DNA of 64,000 nucleotides, from contig CM055265.1 of the NCBI GenBank assembly GCA_029237695.1, positions 117,464,067 through 117,528,066 on the forward strand, in the 5' to 3' direction. Under the pieces are notes generated by a model. The model was not told where the DNA came from, searched no databases, and saw nothing but the letters and a program-made list of their open reading frames with translations. The position numbers and the translations under genes are program-made. The DNA is from Conchocele bisecta (Eukaryota > Mollusca > Bivalvia > Lucinida > Thyasiridae). Position 1 is the stretch's first letter; every line of letters starts with the position of its first letter. This document shows positions 34,877 to 46,783 of this stretch, piece after piece.

Positions 34877-36380
34877 GTTAAGTAGCGTTTCAAATAGCGT
34901 ATATTAGCATGGCGCCACGACGTACACGATTTTGATTGCATCATGCCCCCGATGCCCTCCCTACCTCCCCCCCCCCCCAAAAAAAAGAAGAGAAAACAAC
35001 AACATAATATTTTTTCCACATGTGAACTCGTCCACAGGGTACAGTATCATACAGTTTGGAGATTATATACCATACTCAAGGTGCATGACCACGTGGCTAC
35101 CACAACGACAACAATATCTCAATGTGTTGTAAGCGCGCCTACTCCTAAGTATATATTATTTGATAGTTTCCTTAATATGCAACGGATTTTGATGAAATAT
35201 GGCGCAGCAAACGAGTCTTCATGGCATGTATTTGTTGGTTTCGGGACTTCGGCACATACGCATGTAGTATGTAGTATTGACAGTAAACACGGAAATCGAT
35301 TCTCCTCAAAAACGTCAGTAAACATTGGTAATATTTTATCGATTAGCAAATGTTTTTCGGCAAAAAGTGTTTCAATCACATACAAAGGAATGAAATATAA
35401 TAATATATATTTAAACAGTCATTACTTTTTTTCCGCATATTCTTCAGATGTAGCAATGGCAAAGCCGTACATGTGTATATCAAAATGTAAGATGTGGGCT
35501 TAGTGCATCTACAGTCGGGGTGGACACGGGCTCTAAAGAACTATATCCACTCCGTCTCTAGAGTCCTCTAACATGTACTGGACTGTCTTTATGACTTGAT
35601 ATAATGATTTATATTGTCTGCCATATACATGATATATATTATACCGACAGAATAGTGAATAGTGTAGATCCAGAGCCGACTGCTCATAAGCACCGGGTGA
35701 TCCGAGGCTACATTGGTCACATACATTTTGCCAACCTCTTTGAAATTTTGTGATCAATGAATGATGGTAAATACAGTACTCACCCCATCAAGCATTGGAG
35801 TTGCCGTCAGAGACACCAGATACATGTATTCTACCAACATGAGCATGATGAATGTATAGAATTAAATCAGAAGTATAATGTTATCGTTCGAGTCCTTCTC
35901 AATGTACCATACATGAGTTTACGATAGCAACCGCAGTACCGGCCCCCAAGAGATTGTCGTCAGAGACCCAGCTGAACCTATATTGTAACAACCCTTCGTT
36001 GCGTCTGTCTTCAAGAATACGGTATAAACCATAATTTCCTGTTCACACAGGGGTTGGTAGCGGGCCCTTGTGAATCAGGATATGGACGCGGGGAATAATT
36101 ATAGCTACTTGACAATCAAAGAACGACAGTGGCGAATTAATACCTGATATTTTGATAACACATAACACAGCACAATATTATGCAACACGTACATATATAT
36201 GAGGGTGACAATTCATGGTAACAATAATGGTATCAGGGTGATAAACAGGAATATATAAATCAACAGTTAGTATATATTCGTAGCATATGTATGCGAGTCG
36301 TAAGTAACTAACATAAGCGACTGTGAGAGCAACTAGACACAAGTAACTATTTTCTAAAGCGTTCAAGCAAACCTAGACGG
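34877..36380. other. No supported gene
   Basis: A 186-codon plus frame (34,943-35,503) begins in a C-rich run, and an 88-codon minus frame (35,385-35,119) overlaps it. Neither matches a family I recognise. If the DUF229 gene extends here its exons are not visible to me. Confidence 0.4.
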
Positions 36381-36384
36381 GAAT

Positions 36385-36498
36385 CGCAGGGGTGGGAAAT
36401 AAGCTTTTTGGGGGAATCACACAGCGGGAATCACGAAGCTAGGATGGTGACTAATTATGCTGGGTAGGGGACGCACACAGCGGGAATCACGAAGCTAA
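36385..36498. repeat. Minisatellite GGGGAATCACACAGC..CACGAAGCTAG, left block
   Basis: Two to three copies of a ~40-bp unit with GGGAATCAC and CACGAAGCTA. The same unit continues at 48,386-48,690 on the far side of the retrotransposon, so the element appears to have inserted into this array. Confidence 0.75.
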
Positions 36499-36666
36499 TG
36501 CCACAGGGTGACATTTTATAACATACATGTGTAATTTGGTTAATTTCGTTTAATTTTACGATTTGTATAAAATGTAGTAATGTATGTGTTTGTATCGCCT
36601 CGTTTTGTATTACGTTGTCAATTGTCCGGTTGCATGTATGAGGCGCCTGCAGGGGTATGTATGTAT
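36499..36666 (+). repeat. 5' LTR fragment
   Basis: Begins TGCCACAGGGTGACATTTTA and matches the start of the 3' LTR through CATGTATGAGGC and the (GTAT)n tract. Homology then stops at a palindromic insertion. The rest of the 5' LTR, the transcription start region and the primer-binding site were not located. Confidence 0.7.
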
Positions 36667-36834
36667 GTGTCATGGGCTGACAAATTGCTAATTTGTTATT
36701 CCAGAAAGTAGGTTGCTTCCCCTTAACTATCAGATGAATTGTACTGCTGACCAGCAGTACAATTCATCTGATAGTTACGGGGAAGCAACCTACTTTCTGG
36801 AATAGCAAATTAGCAATTTATCAGCCTATCACAC
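36667..36834. repeat. Near-perfect palindrome, ~150-168 bp
   Basis: Arms of about 75 bp starting GCTGACAAATTGCTAATTTG meet at CTGCTGACCAGCAG with almost no loop. Only a handful of mismatches. It interrupts the 5' LTR copy. A young foldback MITE is the simplest reading. Confidence 0.85.
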
Positions 36835-37211
36835 TTTCCCCCTGCGCAGCAAATGACGTCTCGTCATTTTGCAAATTGTAAAATTATTTACCGCTGCTTG
36901 ATCATCCTCAACGCTATATATCATAACGCGTATTTCCATCATTCAATTATATACTGTCCTTAGTCGTCAATATAACCACTATACAGTTAATCCATTTCAA
37001 ATTCCAGTTTAATATACATTGAAAGTACTTTCACTTTAAATCCACTCCATTGCACAAATGTTTTTTCATGATTTTTACAGGGTGGACAAAACCCCCTTCA
37101 TTAATTCCCGGGGTGAATAAAACATTTGTTTGCTGTTTATTATTATTGATGATATTATTTTACTAAAATTTAAAAAAATCATAATATACAACAAACACAT
37201 ATTCATATATT

Positions 37212-38160
37212 GGCTAATATATAGTGTCGGTAGCCTGATCAACATAGCTAGATATGGCGCCTGATCAGGGACCACACCGGTGTACGGATTACCGATAGTC
37301 TGATCCACCTAGGTAGATATGCCGGCTGCTCAGGGACTACACTGGTGTACAGATTACCGATAGTCTGATCAACCTAGCTAGATATGCCGGCTGCTCTGGG
37401 ACTACACTGGTGTACAGATTACTGATAGTCTGATCAACCCAACTAGATATGCCGGTTGCTCATGGACTATACTGGTGTACAGATTACCGATAGTCTGAAC
37501 AACTTAGCTAGACATGCCGCCTGATCAGGGACTACACCGATGTACAGATTACCGTTAGTCTTGTCAACCTAGCTAGATATGCAGGGTGCTCAGGGACTAC
37601 ACCGGTGTACAGATTACCGATAGTCTGGTCAACCTAGCTAGATATGCCGGCTGCTCAGGGACTACACCGGTGTACATATTACTGATAGTCTGATCAACCT
37701 AGCTAGGTATGCCGGCTGCTCAGTGACTACACTGGTATACAGATTACCGAGTCTGAACAACTTAGCTAGACATGCCGCCTGATGAGGGACTGCACCGGTG
37801 TACAGATTACTGATAGTCTTATCAACCCAACTAGATATGCCTGCTGCTCAGGGACTACACCGGTGTACAGATTACTGGTAGTCTGATCAACCCAACTGGA
37901 TATGCCAACTGCTCATGGACTAGACCGGTGTACAGATTACTGATAGTCTGATCAACCTAGCTAGATATACCGGCTGCTCAGGGACTACACTGTTGTACCT
38001 ATTAGCGATAGTGTGGTTTTCTCAAGTTGATGAGCATGCTGTTCAGGCACTACACTGGTCTACAATTTGGTGATATTCTCGGCAGCCTGTGTATATATGC
38101 AAGTTGATCAGGGACTATACTGATCTACCGATTGTCGATATTCTGATCAGCGTGGATTGA
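37212..38160. repeat. Tandem array, ~65-bp unit, about 14 copies
   Basis: The unit contains GATTACCGATAGTCTGATCA, ACCTAGCTAGATATGCCGGC and TGCTCAGGGACTACACTGG. Copies start every 65-66 bp in the left half and become looser after about 37,985. Its GATCAGGGACTACAC core resembles the AGTGTAGWYCCTGATCAG motif dispersed elsewhere (for example 16,508, 18,952 and 25,785). Confidence 0.85.
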
Positions 38161-38765
38161 TAATTACTGCGTTTATGACATTTTATTCCATTGTTTGCAC
38201 CAAGGTGTGATACCCGGATGTTTATTGTCAATTGGTGATTATACAGCAAGTACCTTACGATATAGCCCACCAGTATAGCCCAATATCACACTGCGCTTCC
38301 CGGCTGTCTGATCAGGCCGTACGCTGGTGGTCTTTGAGGCAATACAGCATTTGCTATGTTTATTAGTAACAATCTGCTGAATGTAAAAGTACAATTATTA
38401 TGAGTAGGGTATACACTGGAAACATATGTTCTAAGGTCACTCTTCTTAACTGACGTCACAGTTTCGCACCTATGGTATGCAGCTAATGTTCATAAATTGG
38501 GAAAATATGCTGATTATGACAGGAAAGAGAGTAAAAAATTATTAAAATATCCTTTGTTAATTTTTGTCACCATTTCAGCCTTCAATTGTTGTTGCAGACG
38601 CGCGAAAACGCGTCAGCTAATGAAAACCCGACTTTCCAAATTATCCGACCAATGATAACTACGCTTCCAGCGGGAAAGAATTTCTGTCAGCCAATCAAAA
38701 CTAGACATTGAGAAAATTTCGTCCAATGAAAACCATACATTGAGCCTAACCCCTGGTTTAAGCTC

Positions 38766-39568
38766 AAACCGTGGTTTAAGCTATCAGAAACCCTAGTTTG
38801 AGAGTCTAAACGGTGGTTTCTGCCGCCAAGTGCACAATAATTGCTCAAACTAGGGTTTAAGAAAACTACCGTTTGGGATCACGATTGGCAGTTTTTTTCT
38901 TAAACTGTGGTTTGGGTCCAAACTAGGGTTTAGGCTTTTTATTGGATTACGATCTCAAACGACAGTTTCTGGCCAAATGCACAATACTTGCTCAAACTAG
39001 GGTTTGAGAGCCTAAACCATGGTTTAGACTCTCAAACTGGGGTTTAATGAATTATTGTGCATTTGGCCAGCCTAAACTAGGGTTTGTGCAGTCCAAGCTG
39101 GGGTTTGAGCTCAAACCGTGGTTTAAGCTATCATAAACCCCAGTTTGAGAGTCTAAACGGTGGTTTTTGCCGCCAAGTGCACAATAATTGCTCAAACCAG
39201 GGTTTAAGGAAACTACCGTTTGGGATCACGATTGGCAGTTTTTATCTTAAACTGTGGTTTGGGTTCAAACGGTAGTTTTCTTAAACCCTGGTTTGAGCAA
39301 TTATTGTGCATTTGTGATATAGTGCACATGGTTTAGACTCTCAAACTGGGGTTTAGTGAATTGTTGTGCATTTGGCGAGCCTAAGCTAGGGTTTGGACAG
39401 TCTAAACTGGGGTTTGAGCTCAAACCGTGGTTTAAGCTATCAGAAACCCTAGTTTGAGTGTCTAAACGGTGGTTTGAGCCGCCAAGTGCACAATAATTGC
39501 CCAAACTAGGGTTTAAGAAAATTACCAGTTGGGATCTCAAATGGCAGTTTAAGCCCAAACTAGGGTTT
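38766..39568. repeat. Array of 27 AAAC-N4-GTTT dyads
   Basis: Twenty-seven exact 12-bp dyads AAAC-N4-GTTT lie in 803 bp. The first begins at 38,766 and the last ends at 39,568; several more have one mismatch. Spacing is mostly 16-22 or 37-40 bp. The 4-bp cores are a restricted set: TAGG/CCTA 8, TGGG/CCCA 4, CGTG 3, GGTG 3, TACC/GGTA 3, TGTG 2, CAGG/CCTG 2, GACA 1, CATG 1. A second block, GCCAARTGCACAATAATTG, occurs about eight times in both orientations. The core order CGTG, CCTA/CCCA, GGTG, (T/C)AGG recurs from 38,766, 39,113 and 39,422, a ~310-350 bp higher-order unit. Function unknown. Short frames here are artefacts. Confidence 0.9.
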
Positions 39569-39599
39569 GAGGAGCCTAATTATTGTGCAGTTGGCTTGC

Positions 39600-41126
39600 C
39601 ATACGCGAGTGTATTCACGCCGTTGATTAATTATATTTGCCTTGGGCAACTTACGTACTAAATTGTTCCCGTGCAGCGCTTTGGTAACTTGTGAAAATAC
39701 ATATTGTGTTTTGCTGGATTACGTTATCGAGTAAGTACAGAGGATTATCAATACTCGGTTAGCCGGACAATTTACATTTTCCGCGCTTGCTGACCACCAA
39801 CTGGACAGTTAGTATCGTTTTCTCGTGTGTTGGTGGACAGTGGTCTGCTACCTGACTAGTGCGGACAGATTAATTCGCCGTATCAAAGTACGGAGAAGTT
39901 GACAATTTAGAGTATGGTCTAATCAGATACATATTTGTATTACGTTAGGTGATCAGTGGTTTTGTTCTTACATTAGCTTTGCTTTTTTTTTGTATCGTTC
40001 CATAGTAGACAAAACATTCACGTCCGTCGTGTGCAACATACAAAATTAATGTGCACAATACACCATAAACTAAAAAAAATGTTGAATGTTAAAATTGTGT
40101 AATATCATGGAAACTGGACAACTTTGCATACATCTATGTAATATAGACCAATAGTTTGTGTGTTAGGGACAATTATTTCTGAACTGTGCAGTAGTTTTTC
40201 AGATACATTGTGTATTTGATGTGTGTGTTACAAAAACCTGAATAGCATGTAATTATATTTTGAGAATATATTAAGTATTGTCCGGTCTCACATCTAACCC
40301 ATTTGCATTGCAGTGTACCATTTTTAATTGATAAATGTATGAGTGAATATGTGTTGTATTACGTTCTGTGTTTTGTGTTTATTCGTCCAATGTCTCATGT
40401 GTGTTAATTGTGTAGGGGGAAACATACATACTCGTTTAATATCGTAAATGTATACATGTATTTAGAATATTCTGTTAGGCTCTTCATTTATTTATATACA
40501 TTGATATGTAACGTTCTGTTAACGAAGGAGCTGTATATCTTTTCGGTGTTTTCGGTCACGTGAAATTTTGCGACTTTTTAGATATTTGCTTCGCCACATT
40601 TGGCTCTGTGAATTTATTTTAGTATTGAACATTGTAGATTGAACTGTAGATCGTGAATTGTAATAGCCACACTCAGAAGTTGTTCAGTGGCGCTGTGCTG
40701 AACATATTGCATATATACACTGTACGCTGACGTTGAGGACATAGATTGCCGAAAGGCCGGGAAAGCACCAATAGCTGGTGTATCTTTGTCTCTACGTTCG
40801 CGTTTCTGTGAGTCTATTGTAATTTGATAGTGCAATTACTGATTATAGTAGTAGACGCCCTACCATTGAATAGTTGATATACTCTGACGGTATAGCAGCA
40901 AAAACAGGCAGTTTTGATAGTCAATACTACATGTCAGCAATCACACTGCATACTTTATGTTACACTGACAGTGACGTCCTACACGTTTGGAATGCCCTAA
41001 CGCTAGTTTTGTTTCCGAGTTCTGAGTGTTGAATTGCATTGTGATTCCTGTATACCATTGAATTGTTTACATATTTTTGGACGGTGTTGCAGTCAAATTG
41101 ATACTATTAATTAAGAGTTGATTATC
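39600..41126 (+). other. Presumed 5' leader of the retrotransposon
   Basis: No gene recognised between the dyad array and the gag ATG. A clear tRNA-complementary primer-binding site could not be identified. It may be retrotransposon leader plus older host or insertion DNA. Confidence 0.35.
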
Positions 41127-42986
41127 ATGGCTACCGGTGGTCCTGGTGATAGTATGAAACCTTCAGACTTTGGTCTCATGGTTGAAGCACTACGGCGGCA
41201 GGGAGACTACGTGGTTATGACCAAAGCGGAGATTGAGAAATTTAAACCACACAATCCCATGAATTGTCTGAACCTCTTGTGAAGCCAAAGTTCACATTTC
41301 AGACACCAACCAGTAGTATGCCAAGGCACAGGTTCACATTTCAGTCAGCGGAGGTAGATGCAGCTGCACAGACACCAATAGTCAACACTAGCCTTAGTGT
41401 GCCGTACACATCCACGGTACCCAAGTTGCCAGTGTTTTCTGGGGATGAACCACCACAGAAAGCAGACACAACCTACGACGTATGGCATTTTGAAGTGAGA
41501 AATGCATCATGGCAGACGATTGACTTAATGAGCACATGAGAGTACCGGCCATACGAAAGTCACTTCGAGGCACGGCGCGACAGCTTATCCCATTGGGTGA
41601 AATTGCCAGTAGTTCTGACATAGTTGCAAAGCTTGACGGATTATTTTGCAACGTCAGCTCCAATGGGACTGTCATGCAGAGGTTATACATTGAGAGCCAG
41701 AAAGAGAACGAATCTGTAACAGCGTTTGGTTGCAGATTGGAATCTCTGCTACAGATAGCCATCGACAACGGGCTCATTTGGCATCACGGGACGGTTGAAA
41801 ATAGCCACAATTGACTGATTTTCTGGGGGCGGCGGGTGACTTATAACAATCTCCGCCTCTCACAATCAGTTAAGGAGGCTCTTGCGATAACTATTGAAAA
41901 ATACTCTCAAATGAAGTACAAATCGCGGGCCACAATAAAAATGCAGTAACTGCATCAGATGTGTTTAACAATTATTTTCACAAAGTTACCACACCCATCT
42001 ATTGTTGGCCAGAAATTTCAACACGACTGAATTTGTTTTCATGAAAACATGAGGCACAGAGATTTTGTTATGTCTTGTTCTATCACTGTAACACCAGACC
42101 ATTTCCTGAAAATGATTCCAAAATGGGGTCATAACCACCTCCACATTTCGCTACAAATTCCAAAAAAATACCTTAAATTCTGACGCGAAACCGTACCGGC
42201 GAGACAGCATAGCATGCGCCATTTTCCAAGATGTCAAAATCCACCGGAGCTAACATTCGGTTTAGTAGAATTATAAAATACTCTAAAAAATACGCATAGT
42301 CAAGCTCCCAATGTCGAGAAATATTTATAAACCTATTTTTCTAGACACACTGGTCGGTTGCAGGGTCGGTTGTGAAGTATATAGAAAATCGTCCACCCCC
42401 TTTTTAAAGCTAGCCGCGCACTGTACCGTGAGACCTAAGTCAAGGACGACATGCTTCGCTCCAAGTTTTGGACCAGTCTACACAGTGATCAACTGAAGAG
42501 TCAAACCAGACACAAGTATGACACAATTAAATATTTTCATTTACGGCTCAGAGAAATCAGGGCAGTAGATCTAGAGATCAATGCAACTTTAAAGACTGAA
42601 ACCAGCAGGGTACTGGAGCCAAGCCAAAACCTAGTGTTTGTCATCAGCATGTTCAACAGCCGCCTGTACCACAACAGACCAACACGATAGACGAACTGTC
42701 TGCTCAGATGGCTGAACTGATGCAGAAATTAAGAGAGCTGGAGCGAAAGGTGGATGCCAATTCTCAACGATTTAGAGACAGAAACATCGAGGATCGGCCA
42801 CCTCCAGTTCCAGCTCAAGCTTATAATCGCGGCAGTTCCACGCGCGGCGCGGGGATTATCGTGGTTATAGAGGGCGTGGTAATCGCCGGGGAACCGGATG
42901 CGGTATCTCTGACGATTATCGTGGTGGATATCGTCGAAGCGACCAAGTGTACCAGCAACAGCCAAACGAGTAACCTCCTCCATTGA
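41127..42986 (+). pseudogene. gag-like pseudogene of the Ty3/gypsy element
   Basis: The ATG at 41,127 opens a short frame (MATGGPGDSMKPSDFGLMVE) that shifts near 41,262, again near 41,500-41,536, and at later points. Recognisable capsid text includes FSGDEPPQKADTTYDVWHFE, IRKSLRGTARQLIPLG and, after an interruption, MLRSKFWTSLHSDQLK then TRHKYDTI. Gag normally assembles the retrotransposon particle. The capsid part is interrupted by foreign DNA at about 41,799-42,444. The C-terminal end has an Arg/Gly-rich stretch (about 42,830-42,930) in a shifted frame; I saw no intact CCHC zinc knuckle. Non-functional. Confidence 0.75.
41799..42444. mobile_element. ~645-bp insertion within gag
   Basis: Gag similarity stops at about 41,798 after GGGACG and resumes after AAGGACG at about 42,450, so GGACG may be a 5-bp target duplication. 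The insert has no clear terminal inverted repeats. A short open stretch near 41,830-41,948 is unassigned. It could also be divergent gag plus unrelated DNA. Confidence 0.45.
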
Positions 42987-43679
42987 TGGGCGAATGGGGA
43001 TGGTGAAGGTCTACGAAATATCCCTAAACCGAAAACAAACAAGTTGTTTGACAGATTAATAGGGTCTGCCAGTGAAGCTCAGATCAACATATGTGGTGTT
43101 GATACGGTCGCGTTAGTTGAAAGTGGTTCTATGGTAACTTGTGTTTCTGAAGATTTCTACAAGTCCTTAGATCCACTACCAGAATTGCACGACATCACCG
43201 AGTTTGTTCTTGATGTCTACGGAGCTGAAGGTGGAAAGTTGCCATTTTCTGGATATCTGGAAGCAGACATTGGTGTACCATTTCTGTTTAATCATTCATT
43301 GCGTATTCCCGTACTGGTAATGCCGATGACAGAGTACAACCAAAGAGTTTCAGTTATTGTGGGAACTAATGTTATCAGGTTATGTACATATTTACAGGAT
43401 ACATATACCGAAAACATACCAGATGCATGGCAGACTGCGATAGACATCATGTGTGCTAGCAACTTCATACCAGTGAAGACTACTAACAAATTTCCAATTA
43501 CTCTAGGTCCCAATCAGGTGATGACTGTGAATAGATTAGCGAGGAAATCTGGCAGTGTCGAGACAGCTGTAGCGGAGCAAATAGACACATGTCAAGCAGG
43601 AAGTCTTACAGTTTGCCCGCGAGTGGTATCCTTAAATAGGAAAGCCGGCAACAATGTCAGAGTTCCTGTCAGGATTTGA
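42987..43679 (+). pseudogene. Retropepsin-like protease, catalytic Asp replaced
   Basis: An open frame from 43,044 (211 codons) has the retropepsin flap-side pattern VDTVALVESGSMVTCVSEDF. The expected catalytic D-(S/T)-G reads E-S-G here (E26, codon GAA at 43,119-43,121). The downstream hydrophobic IVGTNVI block, equivalent to the second conserved retropepsin motif, is present. Retropepsins cut Gag-Pol and need this Asp in each subunit, so the enzyme should be inactive. The frame runs into the linker before reverse transcriptase and stops at 43,679. Confidence 0.75.
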
Positions 43680-43731
43680 AATTTGTCAGCACATGCTGTT
43701 AAGTCAAACATATGTGCCCTACAAGAGGTGA

Positions 43732-45391
43732 GTGTTGTGGATACGTGCCCCCCCGAATCCTGCAAGTTCTACTGAAAGTGATGAGGTTGACTCCCATGAT
43801 AAATTGAAGGAGCTTGGTCTCGATATCAAGTACGACAATCTATTTCCCGAGCAACAACTCAGAGCGCAGCAGGTTCTTGGAAAATGGGAAGGTCTATTTT
43901 CCAGGTCACTGGTGGACTTGGGTCCAACTGATCTGGTCAAACATACCATCAAGTTGACGGAGGATTCCACATTCAAGGAGCCATATAGACGTATTCCAAC
44001 CAGGCTATTCGAAGAAGTAAGGCAGCATTTGAAGGAAATGCTTGAATGCGGAACCTTTAGGTAGTCCCTACTCTTCCAACGTTGTACTAGTCCGGAAAAA
44101 AAGATGGAACTTTACGATTCTGTATAGACTTCAGGAAATTGAATAACAGAACCGTTAAAGATGCATACATGCTGCCGAGGATAGACGATACCATCGATAC
44201 ACTTGTGGGGAGCAAGTACTTCAGTAAACAAGATCTTCGATCTGGCTACTGGCAGGTAGAGCTCGCTGAAGAGGACAAAGCAAAGACAGCATTTTCTGTG
44301 GGCTGGCCTGGTTTCTATGAATGTAACGGTATGACGTTTGGATTAACGAATGCTCCGGCTACGTTTCAGCGCCTTATGGAAACATGCATGGGCGAGCTCA
44401 ACCTCAGAGAATGTCTGATCTTCCTGGACGACATATTGATCTTCTGGAAGACTTTCGAAGAGCATATTCACCTATTGGAAGCAGTTTTCAAGAGACTTCA
44501 CACACATGGATTGAAACTGAAACCATCGAAGTGCGAAGTCTCCGAAAAACGTGTTCATACGGATCCAGACAAAACTGAAGCTCTCACCACTTGGCCAGTA
44601 CCGACAAACGTGAAGTCATTGCGATCATTCCTTGGATTCGCAGGGTATTACCGACGGTTCGTTCAGGAATATTTCAAGATAGTAAAAACTCTTAACGATC
44701 CTCTGGTCGGACATCCTACCATAAGACAGCGAAGATATCCACGAAGAAGAAAACTCTATGGGTATGGGGTGATGACCAGCACCATGCCTTTGGCGTTATC
44801 ATTCAGAAACTCACTTCACCGCCAGTTATGGCTTATGCAGACTTCTCCAAGCCGTTCATCGTTAACAACGACGCTTCAACAGATGGGGTTGGTGCTGTCA
44901 TATACCAGGAGCAGGATGGACACGAGCGTGTTATAGCTTATGCGAGAAGAGGTCTCCGCCCAAGCAAGAGAAATTAACCTGCCCATAAGCTAGAATTTCT
45001 GTGTCTGAAGTGGACCTTGACCGACAAGTTTAAGGATTACCTGTATGGCAACACTTGCGAAGTCCGGATAGATAATAATCCGCTGACATATGTCACCAAG
45101 ACGGCCAGTCATCGATGGCTAGCTGCGTTGTCTACCTTCAACTTCAAGCTGACATATCGAACCGGCAAGAGCAACGCAGACGCAGACGGATTGTCCCGAC
45201 GACCACAACTTGAGGAGCATATGTTTCCTGAGGTGATAAAAGCCATAAGTCAAGCTTACCTGGTATCCAAAAAATTCTTACCGCTGGCGGAAAGTATCGT
45301 TGTCACTGACTCATCGCATTTCTCAGGCGATTCAGAACCACAATTGGATACTCGCGAACATCGATTGGCGAAAAGAGCAAGAATCAGATGA
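43732..45391 (+). pseudogene. Reverse transcriptase and RNase H of the Ty3/gypsy element, broken
   Basis: Reverse transcriptase begins in 43,732-44,064 (KHTIKLTEDSTFKEPYRRIP) and continues, after a frame change near 44,064-44,139, in a 265-codon frame with FSKQDLRSGYWQVEL, FGLTNAPATFQRLM and the FLDD box (D32, D97, D98 from 44,139; FLDD in place of the usual YVDD/YLDD). An in-frame deletion follows KRV near residue 142, removing the conserved LG-containing segment. Near 44,720 the frame shifts. RNase H is recognisable out of frame (NNDASTDGVGAVIYQEQDG at about 44,870-44,920) and continues in 45,017-45,391 with RIDNNPLTYV and GKSNADADGLSRRPQL. A few residues are missing between KTAS and HRW. 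Confidence 0.85.
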
Positions 45392-45499
45392 CACTATATC
45401 CGTTGTACTGTATCTGATGCTGCAAGGTCACCATCCGAAGGATGGCATTGGCACGTTTCCGCCAGAAGTTCAACGATATAGTCGTAAGTGGTAGAGACT

Positions 45500-46783
45500 A
45501 CATATTCGCGACAGTATTCTCTACAGAGAGACTGTTCTTGATGGTGAACTATCCTACCAACTTGTGTTGCCATCTACATTCCGCGAAACAATCATAAAGG
45601 GATTACATGATGACGTCGGTCACCAAGGACGAGACAAGACCACTTAGCTAGTAAAACAACGTTTTTTTCTGAAGCTGATGTTCAACTGAAGGAACGGAAG
45701 GTAGAGGAATGCGGCACATGTGTTCGGCGGAAGACTCGTGCATTATCGAGAGCGGAATTGGTCGCTATCCAGACGTCTAGACCTATGGAGTTGGTCTGCA
45801 TTGATTTCCTGTCGTTGGAGCGCACAAAAGGTGGTTTCGAGGACATATTGGCCATCACTGACCATTTTACCTGGTATGCCCAGGCTATGTCGACTCGAAA
45901 CCAGTCTGCGAAAACGACAGCGAATGCACTATATGACCACTACATTTGTCACTATAGCTTTCCTGCACGACTAGATAGTGACCAGGGGCGCAATTTTGAA
46001 AGCCGTGTAATAAAATAATTGTGTCAAATAGCTGGGGTACAGAAGAGCCGGACTACTCCGTATCATTCCATGGGAAACGGCATGGTTGAGAGATTCAACC
46101 AGACGCACATCAAGATGCTAGGTACCCTGGAAGAATACGAGAAGTCCGACTGGAAATCATACGTGGCACCATTGGTACACGCCTACAATGCTACCAGACA
46201 CGATTCGACAGGATGTTTCCCACACTATCTTATGTTTGGCTCGCATCCACGCCTCGCCGTATACGTTTTTCTTGGTGTGGAGAGTCCTGTGGAGACTGCT
46301 GGTAGTAGGGAGTCGTATGCTAGGAAGCTGAAGAAGCGGCTGAACTATGCCTATAAAGTAGCTTCAGCAGTGGCCAAGAATGCCAGATACAAAACCCAGT
46401 ATGACACCAAGTTTCGAGAATCGACCCTGGAAGTGGGTGACAGAGTTCTGGTCAGGAACGTGGGTATCGGAGACAAACACAAGCTGTCTGAACAATGGGC
46501 ACGAGACCCATACACTGTCCTGAGAATTCCAAACCCGGAAGTGTCTGTGTATGATGTGCGGAAGGAATCCGGAAATGGGCCAGTAAAAACTCTTCATCGG
46601 AACTTACTTCTGCCCTTCATGAGCGTGCCATGTGTTGACCCTCTGGTACCTGACGATCCAGATCGACACCAGACACAGACTCTGATGTTACTACAGATTG
46701 TAGTTCAGAAATTGAAGCCCAAACATATGTCATTCCTGCTAGAAGGAAGAATTGGCACAGACGACCAAGCGGCGATTCAATAA
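45500..46783 (+). pseudogene. Integrase of the Ty3/gypsy element, one in-frame stop
   Basis: The HHCC zinc-binding region is scrambled by frameshifts (HDDVGHQGRDKTT near 45,610-45,648, CGTCVRRKT near 45,710). The catalytic core reads open from about 45,680: ELVCIDFLSLE (first Asp), LDSDQGRNFE (second Asp), then a TAA at 46,016-46,018, then GNGMVERFNQ (Glu). All three DDE residues therefore survive, but a stop separates the second Asp from the Glu. The C-terminal part (about 46,420-46,610) has the small SH3-like region LEVGDRVLVRN and VKTLHRNLLLPF. Integrase normally inserts the cDNA. Confidence 0.85.

Noticed and set aside
34943..35503. 186-codon plus-strand frame as a gene
   Set aside because: Begins in a C-rich low-complexity tract, has no family motif, and overlaps an opposing open frame.
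38766..39568. Interstitial telomere repeat (TAGGGTTT text)
   Set aside because: TAGGG occurs only as a variable core inside dyads, not as tandem TTAGGG units.
38766..39568. CRISPR-like array
   Set aside because: No fixed-length unique spacers or cas genes, and the sequence is clearly eukaryotic; the structure is dyad arms with variable 4-bp cores.
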